Shown: positions 1 through 8,408, counted from the first letter of the stretch. The stretch: DNA of 64,000 nt from Nocardia bhagyanarayanae (GCF_006716565.1 NZ_VFPG01000001.1:3720001-3784000), one strand, 5' to 3'. Made by a program: numbers and translations. The notes: generated from the sequence alone by a model not told the origin.

Positions 1-1
1 G

Positions 2-112
2 CGCGGCATGCGCAAGTTCGACACGATGCACGACCTCATCGAGGCGATGGGACGCGACGTCGAGAACGCGCGCAAGGTGCTCACCGCCGCCGATGCGGGC
101 ACCGAGTCCTGA
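2..112 (+). CDS. ribF: Bifunctional riboflavin kinase/FAD synthetase, C-terminal end (partial)
   Basis: Only the last 36 codons are present; the rest lies before the window. The tail (RGMRKFDTMHDLIEAMGRD) fits the C-terminus of RibF, where the riboflavin kinase domain ends in a helix that follows the RLR-x-KF motif. RibF converts riboflavin to FMN and then FAD in the cytoplasm. The placement directly before rpsO matches the conserved truB-ribF-rpsO order of Actinobacteria. The identification rests on a short tail plus this synteny, so the family call is good but domain details cannot be checked. Confidence 0.8.
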   Translation, partial: RGMRKFDTMHDLIEAMGRDVENARKVLTAADAGTES

Positions 113-116
113 GCTC

Positions 117-260
117 GTCGGGCGCCGTGCCCGAAGTTCAGTCGGGCGCCATGTCCGAAGTTCAGTCGGGCACAGTGTCCGGAGCTCGGTCGAACGCCCG
201 GTCCCCAGTGCCTCCGGGCGCGGTGTCCAGAGCACTGTCGCGCCCGGCGTCCGCATCCTC
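117..260. repeat. Degenerate 24-bp tandem repeat, six units
   Basis: Six consecutive 24-bp units begin at 117, 141, 165, 189, 213 and 237. The first two differ at two positions (GTCGGGCGCCGTGCCCGAAG versus GTCGGGCGCCATGTCCGAAG in the first 20 bases); later units are more diverged. Units 3-6 encode the C-terminal tail of the minus-strand NTF2-like gene as 8-residue repeats (SALDTAPG, GTGDRAFD, RAPDTVPD). Units 1-2 lie beyond its stop codon in the same frame. The array fills the space between the two convergent stop codons. Confidence 0.8.
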
Positions 261-479
261 GGGCGGGACCGTCCAGCGATAGATCTGACCGTCCCGCAGT
301 TCGTAGGAGACCGGTGGCGCGCTGGTCGGATTCGCCGCGATGTGCGCGAGGACCTTGGTGCGCCCGCGGATCGTGTCCGGGCCGTCGGTCCACCGCAGAT
401 ACGGGTGCAGCAGCGGGCGCAGAGCCGCGTAGTCCTCGCGGGCAAGGGTGTCCAGCACATCGCGCACAGCGGGGTCCAT
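162..479 (-). CDS. NTF2/SnoaL-like small protein
   Basis: A 105-residue protein starting MDPAVRDVLDTLAREDYAAL. The first 70 residues read as a SnoaL/NTF2-like alpha+beta fold: a helix, an LHPYLRWTDG strand region, a TKVLAHIAANP helix and the VSYELRDGQIYRW sheet end. This fold is used as a small-ligand pocket or enzyme scaffold, so no specific reaction can be named. The ATG at 477-479 was chosen because homology-like sequence begins there; the frame upstream is low-complexity shadow. The last 30 residues are an Asp/Pro-rich tail encoded by the 24-bp tandem repeat. It converges on ribF with 49 bp between stops. Confidence 0.7.
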   Translation of the reverse strand: MDPAVRDVLDTLAREDYAALRPLLHPYLRWTDGPDTIRGRTKVLAHIAANPTSAPPVSYELRDGQIYRWTVPPEDADAGRDSALDTAPGGTGDRAFDRAPDTVPD

Positions 480-519
480 GGCTCGATTGCAACACGTCGG
501 TCCGGCGTGCGCACCGCGA

Positions 520-549
520 TTGGGTTCGCGCGAGACGCTCCGGTAGGGT
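520..549 (+). promoter_or_regulatory. Predicted SigA-type promoter for rpsO
   Basis: A -35-like TTGGGT (520-525) and a -10-like TAGGGT (544-549) are 18 bp apart, which would start transcription near 556 and give rpsO a leader of about 86 nt. The leader is long enough for an S15-binding autoregulatory structure, but no specific fold was worked out. Confidence 0.5.
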
Positions 550-641
550 GGATCCTCGGGTTTGCTGCGGTCCGCGGTGGCGCCCGCCCCGGGTAACCGG
601 AACCTTCGAACGCGGAACTGAGAAACAGGAGTGGATGCCAC

Positions 642-911
642 GTGGCGCTGACCACCGAGCAGAAGTCGGCGATTCTCGCCGAGTACGGCCTGCACGAGAA
701 GGACACCGGTTCGCCGGAGGCGCAGATCGCGCTGCTGTCCAAGCGGATCGCCGACATCACCGAGCACCTGAAGAAGCACAAGCACGATCACCACACCCGC
801 CACGGCCTGATGGCGCTGATCGGTCGTCGCAAGCGCCTCTCGAAGTACCTGCAGGACAAGGACATCGAGCGTTACCGCTCGCTGATCGAGCGCCTGGGCC
901 TGCGCAGGTGA
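642..911 (+). CDS. rpsO: 30S ribosomal protein S15
   Basis: 89 residues, the normal length for S15. S15 binds the three-way junction of 16S rRNA early in 30S assembly and contacts 23S rRNA across the subunit interface. The family signature is plain: [19 protein letters not shown] near residue 14 and [20 protein letters not shown] near residue 46. The start is GTG at 642, preceded by AGGAG at 627-631. It is preceded by ribF and followed by pnp, the conserved order. In other bacteria S15 represses its own mRNA; whether this leader does so is not shown. Confidence 0.97.
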   Translation: MALTTEQKSAILAEYGLHEKDTGSPEAQIALLSKRIADITEHLKKHKHDHHTRHGLMALIGRRKRLSKYLQDKDIERYRSLIERLGLRR

Positions 912-950
912 TCTCCCGCCGCGCCCACGGCGCGGCGTAATTCCCGGCTT

Positions 951-984
951 CCGCGCCCCGCGATCCAACGACCGCGGGGCGCGG
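951..984 (+). terminator. Stem-loop terminator after rpsO
   Basis: A perfect 12-bp inverted repeat, CCGCGCCCCGCG (951-962) and CGCGGGGCGCGG (973-984), encloses a 10-nt loop 40 bp past the rpsO stop. There is no T-run, as is usual for actinobacterial terminators. Confidence 0.6.
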
Positions 985-1117
985 ACCGCGAACGGCGCGG
1001 GACTCCATCCAACGCTCGCCGTGCTACCCGCTCGCGCGGGATGAGCCCGGTGCTCGACCGCCTCGGCGAGGCGATGGGTCCCCGCAACACGCTGCCCACA
1101 GAGGCGGTCGTCATATC

Positions 1118-1150
1118 GCCAACTGGGAGACGTACAATCTCCCCGTTGGC
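1118..1150 (+). promoter_or_regulatory. Palindrome overlapping a -10-like element before pnp
   Basis: GCCAACTGGGAGA (1118-1130) and TCTCCCCGTTGGC (1138-1150) are inverted copies matching at 12 of 13 positions around a 7-nt loop. A good -10 hexamer, TACAAT (1133-1138), sits at the centre. The -35 position (1110-1115, GTCATA) is weak. This could be an operator over a pnp promoter, or a terminator-like hairpin, since TATTTGTGT follows it. Confidence 0.45.
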
Positions 1151-1435
1151 TATTTGTGTATGAGGGGTGGAGAACATCCCGTCGTACGACAACATGGACA
1201 GCCGTATGCACCCGCCCGCGTGGCGTCGGTCTTCGGTAGTGGCCTCCCGGCGCGTCGCCGGCGGGCTTCGATCGATGACCGCCTCCGCGTCGCCGCGTCC
1301 AAGGGGATTCGGCCGGGTGTGCGCGTCGCAGCCAGGAGGGTTGCCGCGCGTCCGTGCCCGGGTACGGCTGACGACAGCCGGATCGCGCGCCCACCGCGCG
1401 CTCGAGCCGGCGAGACGAGAGGTTGAGAGAAGAGA

Positions 1436-3706
1436 ATGTCCGAAACAACTGAACGCAAGTCCTCGGCCGTAGAGGTCGAGCCGGGTGTGTTCGAGTCCGT
1501 CGCGCTGATCGACAACGGTTCCTTCGGCACCCGCACCGTGCGTTTCGAAACCGGTCGGCTGGCTCGCCAGGCCGCCGGTTCGGTCGTCGCCTACCTGGAC
1601 GACGAGACCATGCTGCTGTCGGCGACCACCGCGAGCAAGTCGCCGAAGGATCAGTTCGACTTCTTCCCGCTGACGGTCGACGTCGAAGAGCGCATGTACG
1701 CCGCGGGCCGCATTCCCGGCTCGTTCTTCCGCCGCGAGGGCCGCCCGTCCACCGACGCGATCCTGACCTGCCGCCTGATCGACCGTCCGCTGCGTCCGTC
1801 GTTCGTCGACGGCCTGCGCAACGAGATCCAGGTCGTGGTCACCGTGCTGAGCCTGGACCCCAACGACCTCTACGACGTGGTGGCGATCAACGCCGCGTCC
1901 GCGTCCACCCAGTTCGCGGGCCTGCCGTTCTCCGGCCCGGTCGGCGGCGTTCGCGTCGCCCTGATCGACGGCCAGTGGGTCGCGTTCCCGACCGTGGAGC
2001 AGCTCGAGGGCGCCGTGTTCGACATGGTGGTCGCGGGTCGCGTGGTCGAGTCCGGTGACGTCGCGATCATGATGGTCGAGGCCGAGGCCACCGACAAGGT
2101 CATCGAGCTGATCGAGGGCGGCGCGCAGGCGCCGACCGAGGCCGTTGTCGCCGAGGGCTTGGAGGCCGCCAAGCCGTTCATCGCCCGCCTGTGCCGCGCG
2201 CAGGCCGACCTCGCCGAGCTGGCCGCCAAGCCGACCGAGGAGTTCCCGCTCTTCCCGCCGTACGGCCAGGACGTGTACGAGGCCGTCGAGGGCACCGCCA
2301 AGCGCGAGCTTGGCGAGGCGCTGTCCATCGCGGGCAAGCAGGAGCGCGAGGAGAAGATCGACGAGATCAAGCTCGACGTGCTCTCGCGCCTGGGCGACGA
2401 CTTCGCGGGTCGCGAGAAGGAGCTGGGCGCCGCCTTCCGCTCGGTCACCAAGAAGCTGGTGCGCCAGCGCATCCTGACCGACGGCTTCCGCATCGACGGC
2501 CGCGGCCTCGCCGACATCCGCGCGCTGTCCGCCGAGGTCGCCGTGGTGCCGCGCGCGCACGGTTCGGCGCTGTTCGAGCGCGGTGAGACCCAGATCCTGG
2601 GCGTCACCACGCTGGACATGGTGAAGATGGCGCAGCAGGTCGACTCGCTCGGGCCGGAGACCTCCAAGCGCTACATGCACCACTACAACTTCCCGCCGTT
2701 CTCCACCGGTGAGACCGGTCGCGTCGGTTCGCCGAAGCGTCGCGAGATCGGCCACGGCGCGCTGGCCGAGCGGGCGCTGATCCCCGTGCTGCCCAGCCAG
2801 GAGGAGTTCCCGTACGCGATCCGTCAGGTCTCGGAGGCGTTGGGCTCCAACGGTTCCACCTCGATGGGCTCGGTGTGCGCCTCCACCCTGGCGCTGCTGA
2901 ACGCCGGTGTGCCGCTGAAGGCCCCGGTCGCCGGTATCGCGATGGGTCTGGTCTCCGACACCGTCACCAACGACAAGGGCGAGGACGAGGTCCGCTACGT
3001 CGCGCTGACCGACATCCTCGGCGCCGAGGACGCGTTCGGCGACATGGACTTCAAGGTCGCGGGCACCCGTGAGTTCGTCACCGCGCTGCAGCTCGACACC
3101 AAGCTGGACGGCATCCCGTCGCAGGTGCTCGCCGGCGCGCTGAGCCAGGCGCACGACGCCCGCACCACGATCCTGGACGTGATGGCCGAGGCCATCGCCA
3201 CCCCGGACGAGATGAGCCCGTACGCGCCGCGCGTCACCGCGATCAAGATCCCGGTCGACAAGATCGGCGAGGTGATCGGGCCCAAGGGCAAGGTCATCAA
3301 CCAGATCACCGAGGACACCGGCGCCAACATCTCCATCGAGGACGACGGCACCGTGTTCGTCGGCGCGACCGACGGCCCGTCGGCGCAGGCCGCGATCGAC
3401 GCGATCAACGCCATCGCCAACCCGCAGCTGCCGAAGGTCGGCGAGCGCTTCCTCGGCACGGTCGTCAAGACCACTGCCTTCGGCGCGTTCGTCTCGCTGC
3501 TGCCGGGTCGCGACGGTCTGGTGCACATCTCGAAGCTGGGCAACGGCAAGCGGGTCGCCAAGGTCGAGGACGTGGTGAACGTCGGCGACAAGCTGCGCGT
3601 GGAGATCGCCGACATCGACAACCGCGGCAAGATCTCGCTGATCCCGGTCGAGGAGAGCGCCGAGGAGACCGCCGGGTCGGATGCCGCCGACGCCGGAACC
3701 GAGTAG
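1436..3706 (+). CDS. pnp: Polyribonucleotide nucleotidyltransferase (PNPase / GpsI)
   Basis: 756 residues, close to the actinobacterial norm. PNPase degrades RNA 3' to 5' phosphorolytically, releasing nucleoside diphosphates, and can run in reverse to add tails. Visible in order are two RNase PH-like domains (motifs [20 protein letters not shown] and [11 protein letters not shown] near residues 80-110; second core with [18 protein letters not shown] and [12 protein letters not shown]), then a KH domain with [11 protein letters not shown] near residue 613, then an S1 domain ([24 protein letters not shown]) near residue 675. The ATG at 1436 follows a purine-rich GAGAGAAGAGA. A hairpin lies just past the stop. 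Mycobacterial homologues are called gpsI. Confidence 0.97.
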   Translation: MSETTERKSSAVEVEPGVFESVALIDNGSFGTRTVRFETGRLARQAAGSVVAYLDDETMLLSATTASKSPKDQFDFFPLTVDVEERMYAAGRIPGSFFRREGRPSTDAILTCRLIDRPLRPSFVDGLRNEIQVVVTVLSLDPNDLYDVVAINAASASTQFAGLPFSGPVGGVRVALIDGQWVAFPTVEQLEGAVFDMVVAGRVVESGDVAIMMVEAEATDKVIELIEGGAQAPTEAVVAEGLEAAKPFIARLCRAQADLAELAAKPTEEFPLFPPYGQDVYEAVEGTAKRELGEALSIAGKQEREEKIDEIKLDVLSRLGDDFAGREKELGAAFRSVTKKLVRQRILTDGFRIDGRGLADIRALSAEVAVVPRAHGSALFERGETQILGVTTLDMVKMAQQVDSLGPETSKRYMHHYNFPPFSTGETGRVGSPKRREIGHGALAERALIPVLPSQEEFPYAIRQVSEALGSNGSTSMGSVCASTLALLNAGVPLKAPVAGIAMGLVSDTVTNDKGEDEVRYVALTDILGAEDAFGDMDFKVAGTREFVTALQLDTKLDGIPSQVLAGALSQAHDARTTILDVMAEAIATPDEMSPYAPRVTAIKIPVDKIGEVIGPKGKVINQITEDTGANISIEDDGTVFVGATDGPSAQAAIDAINAIANPQLPKVGERFLGTVVKTTAFGAFVSLLPGRDGLVHISKLGNGKRVAKVEDVVNVGDKLRVEIADIDNRGKISLIPVEESAEETAGSDAADAGTE

Positions 3707-3717
3707 TACTTGTCGGT

Positions 3718-5097
3718 GTGACGAAGAAGAAGACGGAAACCCCCCTGCTCCCGACCGGGCAGGGGGGTTCGTCACTACAGCGGCGGGTGGACGAGGCGCG
3801 GATGGCGGATACCGGGGTGCGGCGCACGGTGCTACCGGGCGGACTGCGGGTGGTCACCGAGCACGTGCCGGGCGTCCGGTCGGCCTCGATCGGCGTCTGG
3901 GTGGGCGTCGGCTCGCGCGACGAAGGGCGCACGGTCGCGGGCGCGGCGCATTTCCTGGAGCATTTGCTGTTCAAGGCGACTCCGACCCGCAGCGCGCTGG
4001 ACATCGCGCAGGCCATGGACGCGGTCGGCGGTGAGCTGAACGCGTTCACCGCCAAGGAGCAGACCTGCTACTACGCGCACGTGCTCGACGAGGACTTGCC
4101 GCTCGCGGTCGACATGGTCTCCGACGTCGTACTGAACGGGCTGTGCCGTTCGGTGGACGTGGACGTCGAACGGCAGGTGGTGCTCGAGGAGATCGCCATG
4201 CGCGACGACGACCCCGAGGACCTGGTCGGCGACGCGTTCCTCACCGCGCTGTTCGGCGACCATCCGATCGGCCGTCCGGTGATCGGTTCCGTGGAGTCCA
4301 TAGAGGCGATGCAGGCCGGTCAGCTGCGCGGTTTCCACCTGCGCAGGTACCGGCCGGATCGGATGGTCGTCGCGGTCGCGGGCAATGTCGAGCACGACCA
4401 CACGGTGGAGCTGGTGCACCGCGCGTTCGAGAGCCGCTTGGATCCGGAGGCGCAACCGGCGCCGCGCCGGGAGGGGCGGTTTCGGCCGCACGGAAACCCG
4501 GAATTGCAGTGGAGCCACCGCGACAGCGAACAGGCCCACCTCGCGTTCGGCGTCCGCGCGTTCGGCCGCCACGAGGGCGATCGCCGGTGGCCGCTGTCGG
4601 TGCTCAACACCGTCGTCGGCGGTGGGCTGAGTTCCCGTCTGTTCCAAGCCATCCGGGAGGAGCGCGGCCTGGCGTACTCGGTGTACTCCAGCGTGGACAC
4701 CTTCGCCGACACCGGCGCGTTCTCGGTGTACATCGGCTGCCAGCCCGAAAACCTCGGCCAGGTGGCCGGTTTGGCGCGCGGTGTGCTCGAGGATGTCGCC
4801 GAGAACGGCATCACCGACGCCGAATGCGCCAGGGCCAAGGGCTCGCTGCGCGGCGGATTGGTGTTGGGACTGGAGGATTCGGCCTCGCGGATGAACCGGA
4901 TCGGGCGCAGCGAACTGAGCTACGGCAACCACCGCAGCGTGTCCGAAACGCTGGCCCGGATCGACGCGGTCACCACCGACGAGGTCACCGCCATCGCACG
5001 CACCCTGCTCGCCCGCCCGTTCGGAGCGTCGGTCGCCGGACCCTACCGCCGCACCCGCGACCTCCCCGCCGCGGTGCGCCGCCTCGTCGACCACTGA
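3718..5097 (+). CDS. pepR: M16 family zinc metallopeptidase (PepR-like)
   Basis: A processing-peptidase-like M16 protease of up to 459 residues, homologous to mycobacterial PepR. The inverted zinc motif HxxEH is present as AAHFLEHLLFK near residue 80, with the distal glutamate in VVLEEIAMRDDDPED. The C-terminal half has the usual GGGLSSRLFQAIREERGLAYSVYS motif. The start is uncertain. GTG at 3718 gives the longest form but has no clear ribosome site and its codons run through the 3738-3769 hairpin. ATG at 3802 (MADTGVRRTVLPGG) has GAGG five bases upstream and still keeps the whole family domain. It follows pnp as in Mycobacterium. Confidence 0.9.
   Translation: MTKKKTETPLLPTGQGGSSLQRRVDEARMADTGVRRTVLPGGLRVVTEHVPGVRSASIGVWVGVGSRDEGRTVAGAAHFLEHLLFKATPTRSALDIAQAMDAVGGELNAFTAKEQTCYYAHVLDEDLPLAVDMVSDVVLNGLCRSVDVDVERQVVLEEIAMRDDDPEDLVGDAFLTALFGDHPIGRPVIGSVESIEAMQAGQLRGFHLRRYRPDRMVVAVAGNVEHDHTVELVHRAFESRLDPEAQPAPRREGRFRPHGNPELQWSHRDSEQAHLAFGVRAFGRHEGDRRWPLSVLNTVVGGGLSSRLFQAIREERGLAYSVYSSVDTFADTGAFSVYIGCQPENLGQVAGLARGVLEDVAENGITDAECARAKGSLRGGLVLGLEDSASRMNRIGRSELSYGNHRSVSETLARIDAVTTDEVTAIARTLLARPFGASVAGPYRRTRDLPAAVRRLVDH
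3738..3769 (+). terminator. Perfect hairpin after pnp, overlapping the next reading frame
   Basis: AACCCCCCTGC (3738-3748) and GCAGGGGGGTT (3759-3769) form a perfect 11-bp stem with a 10-nt loop. The position, 31 bp past the pnp stop, suits an intrinsic terminator. It falls inside the longest form of the following peptidase gene (start at 3718) but before the alternative ATG at 3802. Confidence 0.6.
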
Positions 5098-5215
5098 TCC
5101 CCGCCTCCGCGTAGGGATATGTGAGCGCGCGCGGGCGCCTTCTCGGATATCGGCGTGCGTGCGCTGAAGTCGAGCGGGTAGCGTGCGGTCGACGAATGCT
5201 GCGGAGGGGGAGTCG

Positions 5216-6589
5216 ATGCGCACGGCGTGGGAGGCGGTGACGCGGGCGCGGGCCGCGCGGGAACTGGATCGGTTGCCGGAGGCACGGCGAATTCTCGGGG
5301 AGGCGTTGGCCGCGACGCCGGATGACCCGCTCTTGCTCGCGGAACTGGCCGATGTCGAGTATCGGCTGGACGATCACGTCGCGGCGCTGCGTCATGCGCG
5401 GGCGGCGATCGCGGCGAACCCGGACCGGGTCGATCCCTACCTGACGGCCGCCTTGGTGCACCACTACGAAGACGAGCGGGACGAGGCGTTGCGGTACGCG
5501 CGCGCCGCGGTGGGACGCGTGCCGCACGACGTCGGCGCGCTGCTCGTCCTCGCCCGGGTCGTCGTCGGTGGGCCGATGACGGACTCGATGCGCGCCGAGG
5601 CTCGCACGGCGTTGGAGAGCGCGTGTGGATACGCGCCGCAGGACGCGGACGTCCTCGCCCATGCCGCCGAAAGCTATCGGAAGCTGCCGGATTCGGCCGA
5701 GGCGCGCCGTCACGTGGAGCGGGGCCTCGCCGAGAACCCCGCGCACGTCGGTCTGCTGGCACTGCGCGCCCGGCTGGAGTTCGAGGACTTCTCCACCCGA
5801 GACAAGGCGGTGGCGACGCTACGCGGCCTGCTCGGCGCCAGCCCGAACCACGCACCCGCGCGGCGGCTCCTCGCCGAGATCATGTGGCGGGCGCTGCTGC
5901 GGCTGGCGGTCTGGGTGTGGTTCTTCGCGTGTGCCGTCACCGCGCTGGCGATGTGGGCCGGTCCGGGCGTGCTGCGATTCGTGACACCGGTGCTGTTCGT
6001 GATCGTGCTCGTCGCGTGGATCCGGGTGTTCCGCCACCTGCGCAAGCAGCTGCCGCCGCGTTATCTGCGAGAACGGTTGCTGCGCCGCCCCGAAGCGCTG
6101 CTCGGGTTGGGTGTGTTGTTCTTCGCGAGCCTGTTGGCGGATCTCGGCGCGGTGGCGTTGCGGTCGGTGGCGGGGGTGGGCTACGCGCTGCTGATCGCCG
6201 GGGTGTTCGGGGCGAGTCTGGCGCATCTGATGCTGTTCGCGGGGTGGCTGCGCCGCTTCCGCGACGAGACCGATCGCGACGCCGCGGACAGTTATGCCCT
6301 GTTCACCGTCATCGCGGTGCTGGGCTTCGGATTCGTGGTGCTCGGCGTGCTCGGGGTACTGCGGTCGTGGGCGCGCGCGCCGGAGGCCTATCCGGTGCTC
6401 GCGGGGCTGCTCGGCATCGTGGTGGTGACGTTGCTGGCGGAGTTGCTGATCGTCTTCCTGGCGGGGCCGAGGGAATGGCGGCGGCCGGTGGTCTATTGCG
6501 CCGTGCTGCTGACCTTGCTGGCCCTCGCCGTACTGGGGACCCGGTGGAGTTTCCTGTGGATGGCGGCCGAGACGTTCACCGGCCCCTGA
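5216..6589 (+). CDS. TPR-repeat membrane protein
   Basis: 457 residues from ATG 5216, chosen because GGAGGGGGA lies just upstream at 5203-5211. Residues about 1-220 are helical tetratricopeptide-like repeats (ARAARELDRLPEARRILGEA, then similar blocks with alternating small residues). From about residue 225 there are several hydrophobic segments, the first being LRLAVWVWFFACAVTALAMW and the last near the C-terminus. The layout suggests a cytoplasmic TPR scaffold held in the membrane. No catalytic motif was seen and no specific partner can be named. It is transcribed away from pepR and converges on the ArsR gene with 6 bp between stops. Confidence 0.75.
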   Translation: MRTAWEAVTRARAARELDRLPEARRILGEALAATPDDPLLLAELADVEYRLDDHVAALRHARAAIAANPDRVDPYLTAALVHHYEDERDEALRYARAAVGRVPHDVGALLVLARVVVGGPMTDSMRAEARTALESACGYAPQDADVLAHAAESYRKLPDSAEARRHVERGLAENPAHVGLLALRARLEFEDFSTRDKAVATLRGLLGASPNHAPARRLLAEIMWRALLRLAVWVWFFACAVTALAMWAGPGVLRFVTPVLFVIVLVAWIRVFRHLRKQLPPRYLRERLLRRPEALLGLGVLFFASLLADLGAVALRSVAGVGYALLIAGVFGASLAHLMLFAGWLRRFRDETDRDAADSYALFTVIAVLGFGFVVLGVLGVLRSWARAPEAYPVLAGLLGIVVVTLLAELLIVFLAGPREWRRPVVYCAVLLTLLALAVLGTRWSFLWMAAETFTGP

Positions 6590-6595
6590 GCCAAG

Positions 6596-6934
6596 TCAGC
6601 GTACGTCGGCGGTCGCGCCGTCGTGCTCTCGGTTCGCGGCGTCCACGACCACGTCCAGCAGTCCGGGAAGCGCGGCGTCGAGATCTTCGGCGCGTAGCCG
6701 CTGACAGGTCTGACCGTCGACGACCAGCCGCTCGATGACGCCCGCCTCGCGCAGGATCTTGAAGTGGTGGGTCGCGGTCGATTTGTTGATCACGTCGTAG
6801 AGCGCGCCGCAGCGCACGGCGGTACCGGCGTTCCGCAGTCGGCGCACCATCTCCAGGCGCACCGGGTCCTGCAAGGCGCCGAGCACGGTGGGCAGCGGTG
6901 CGATGGGCGGAGCGGCTTCGGTGGCATCGGTCAT
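6596..6934 (-). CDS. ArsR-family winged-helix repressor
   Basis: 112 residues with an ArsR/SmtB winged helix: LGALQDPVRLEMVRRLRNAG near residue 18, the recognition-helix region INKSTATHHFKILREAGVIE near residue 49, then the wing ERLVVDGQTCQRLR. No metal-binding cysteine cluster (ELCVCDL type) is present, so a metal sensor is unlikely. It is divergent from an MFS transporter. The intergenic region holds two copies of the palindrome GTTYGATNNNNATCRAAC, so it probably represses itself and the transporter. The inducer is unknown. Confidence 0.88.
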   Translation of the reverse strand: MTDATEAAPPIAPLPTVLGALQDPVRLEMVRRLRNAGTAVRCGALYDVINKSTATHHFKILREAGVIERLVVDGQTCQRLRAEDLDAALPGLLDVVVDAANREHDGATADVR

Positions 6935-6952
6935 GATCTACCTCACTCGGGG

Positions 6953-7008
6953 GTTTGATGATCATCGAACCGGGTTGTATGGTCGATGGAGTTCGATCAA
7001 TATCAAAC
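6953..7008. promoter_or_regulatory. Twin operators for the ArsR regulator
   Basis: Two 18-bp palindromes share the form GTTYGATNNNNATCRAAC: GTTTGATGATCATCGAAC at 6953-6970 and GTTCGATCAATATCAAAC at 6991-7008. Centres are 38 bp apart. The first sits 19 bp from the ArsR start and the second 21 bp from the MFS start, so one dimer site faces each gene. Confidence 0.75.
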
Positions 7009-7028
7009 TTACCTGATCGGGGTTATCG

Positions 7029-8258
7029 ATGGCAGCGACAATGGCAGTGGCCGCCGACGAACAGACCACCCAACGCTGGGCCTACGCGCTGGTGCTGGTC
7101 GCCAGCGGCGTGGCGCTCGGCGTGTCGGGCGTGCCCGCGCCGCTGTACGGCATCTATGAAACGCAGTGGCACCTCTCGCCGCTGACCACCACCATCGTCT
7201 TCGCCGTGTACGCCGTCGCCGCGCTCGGCGCGGTGCTGGTATCCGGTCGCATCTCCGATGTGGTGGGCCGAAAGCCGGTGCTGCTCGGCGCTTTCGCCAC
7301 AATGATCGCGGGGCTGGTGGTGTTCGTGCTCGCCGACTCGGTCCCGATGTTGTTGCTGGCCAGGGCCTTGCACGGTATGGCCGTCGGCTCCACCGTCGTG
7401 GCGGGCGCCGCCGCGCTGCTCGACCTGCGTCCGCACCGCGGCGCGCGGTCCGGGCAGCTCAGCGGCGTCGCCTTCAATGTCGGTATGGCCGTGGCGATTC
7501 TGGGTTCGGCGCTGCTCGCCCAGTACGCGCCGCACCCCTTGCGCACGCCCTACGTCGTCATCACGGTCGTCTGCTTGGCGATCGCCGCGGGCGTGCTCGC
7601 CCTGCGCGAACCGCACGGCGCCAGGCAAGCCGGACGCATCCGCATCGCCAAACCAGCCGTGCCGCAAGAGATCCGTGCGGACTTCTGGTTCTCCGCGATC
7701 GGCGTGATGGCCGCCTGGTCGGTGCTCGGCGTGCTGCTCTCGCTGTACCCGTCGCTGGCCGCGCAGCAGACCGGCATCCACAACCTGGTCTTCGGCGGCG
7801 CGGTCGTCGCCTCGACCGCCCTCTCCGGCGCGACCGCCCAGCTGTTCGCGACCGGCATCCCAGCCCGCAGGGCCGCCGTCCTCGGCGACACCGGCATGGC
7901 GCTGGCCCTGCTGCTCACGGTGCCCGCACTGGCCACCCACAACTGGGCCGCCGTGCTCGGCGCAGGCATCGCCCTCGGCGCCACCTTCGGCCTCGGCTTC
8001 GGCGGATCGCTACGCCATCTGTCCAATGTGGTGCCACACCACAAGCGCGGGGAAACGATGTCGGCGTACTACCTGCTGGCCTATTCGGCGATGGCGTTGC
8101 CAACGATTCTGGCCGGGTGGGCTGCGACGACCTGGGGCTTGAAGACGGTGTTCCCGTGGTTCGTGGGTGTGGTCGCGGTGGCGTGTCTGGTCGCGGCGGG
8201 ATTGGGAGTGCGCGGAAGTCGCGAGGAAGCGATCGAGGCCGACGCCCTCTCGAAGTAG
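7029..8258 (+). CDS. MFS transporter
   Basis: 409 residues with about twelve hydrophobic segments. The major-facilitator loop 2-3 motif appears as GRISDVVGRKPVLLGAFATM near residue 76. Overall layout resembles drug/metabolite exporters of the DHA1 type, but the substrate is not evident. The ATG at 7029 directly follows the second ArsR operator. Divergent arrangement with the ArsR gene suggests induction by the compound it exports. A triple 19-bp repeat lies just past its stop. Confidence 0.88.
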   Translation: MAATMAVAADEQTTQRWAYALVLVASGVALGVSGVPAPLYGIYETQWHLSPLTTTIVFAVYAVAALGAVLVSGRISDVVGRKPVLLGAFATMIAGLVVFVLADSVPMLLLARALHGMAVGSTVVAGAAALLDLRPHRGARSGQLSGVAFNVGMAVAILGSALLAQYAPHPLRTPYVVITVVCLAIAAGVLALREPHGARQAGRIRIAKPAVPQEIRADFWFSAIGVMAAWSVLGVLLSLYPSLAAQQTGIHNLVFGGAVVASTALSGATAQLFATGIPARRAAVLGDTGMALALLLTVPALATHNWAAVLGAGIALGATFGLGFGGSLRHLSNVVPHHKRGETMSAYYLLAYSAMALPTILAGWAATTWGLKTVFPWFVGVVAVACLVAAGLGVRGSREEAIEADALSK

Positions 8259-8300
8259 AACGCGCCGTCCCAGCTTCAGCCTCGATCGGCGCTCCGAAAA

Positions 8301-8394
8301 TCGACGGTAGTCGAATGGTTGCTAGTTGATCTTGCAAAGCCACCATATGACTACCGTCGAAACCAAGTCTCTATCGACGGTAGTCAAATGGTGG
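8301..8394. repeat. Three copies of a 19-bp element (direct, inverted, direct)
   Basis: The motif TCGACGGTAGTCNNATGGT occurs at 8301-8319 (+), 8342-8360 (-) and 8374-8392 (+). Copies two and three face each other and can pair as a 21-bp stem (8340-8360 with 8374-8394, one mismatch) around a 13-nt loop. The element sits between two convergent genes and may act as a bidirectional terminator, although the first, unpaired copy is then unexplained. Confidence 0.75.
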
Positions 8395-8408
8395 TTTCGG
8401 CCTCGACA

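Larger units (their letters stand above)
912..1435. other. 524-bp rpsO-pnp intergenic region
   Basis: No convincing protein gene is seen. Small frames here are arginine/proline-rich GC shadows without a usable ribosome site. The region holds the rpsO terminator (951-984), a palindrome around a -10-like TACAAT (1118-1150), and then about 285 nt of leader before pnp. The leader is rich in short hairpins and could be an RNA regulatory region, since pnp mRNAs are autoregulated at their leader in other bacteria. That last point is inference. Confidence 0.5.

Noticed and set aside
3710..3732. TTGTCGGTG resembling the PafBC motif before the M16 peptidase
   Set aside because: No TANNNT hexamer follows at 8 bp (AAGAAG instead), so it is not a matching promoter.
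872..3775. 967-codon open frame antisense to pnp
   Set aside because: High-GC shadow frame: Arg/Asp/His-rich translation without domains, entirely opposite a gene with clear PNPase motifs.
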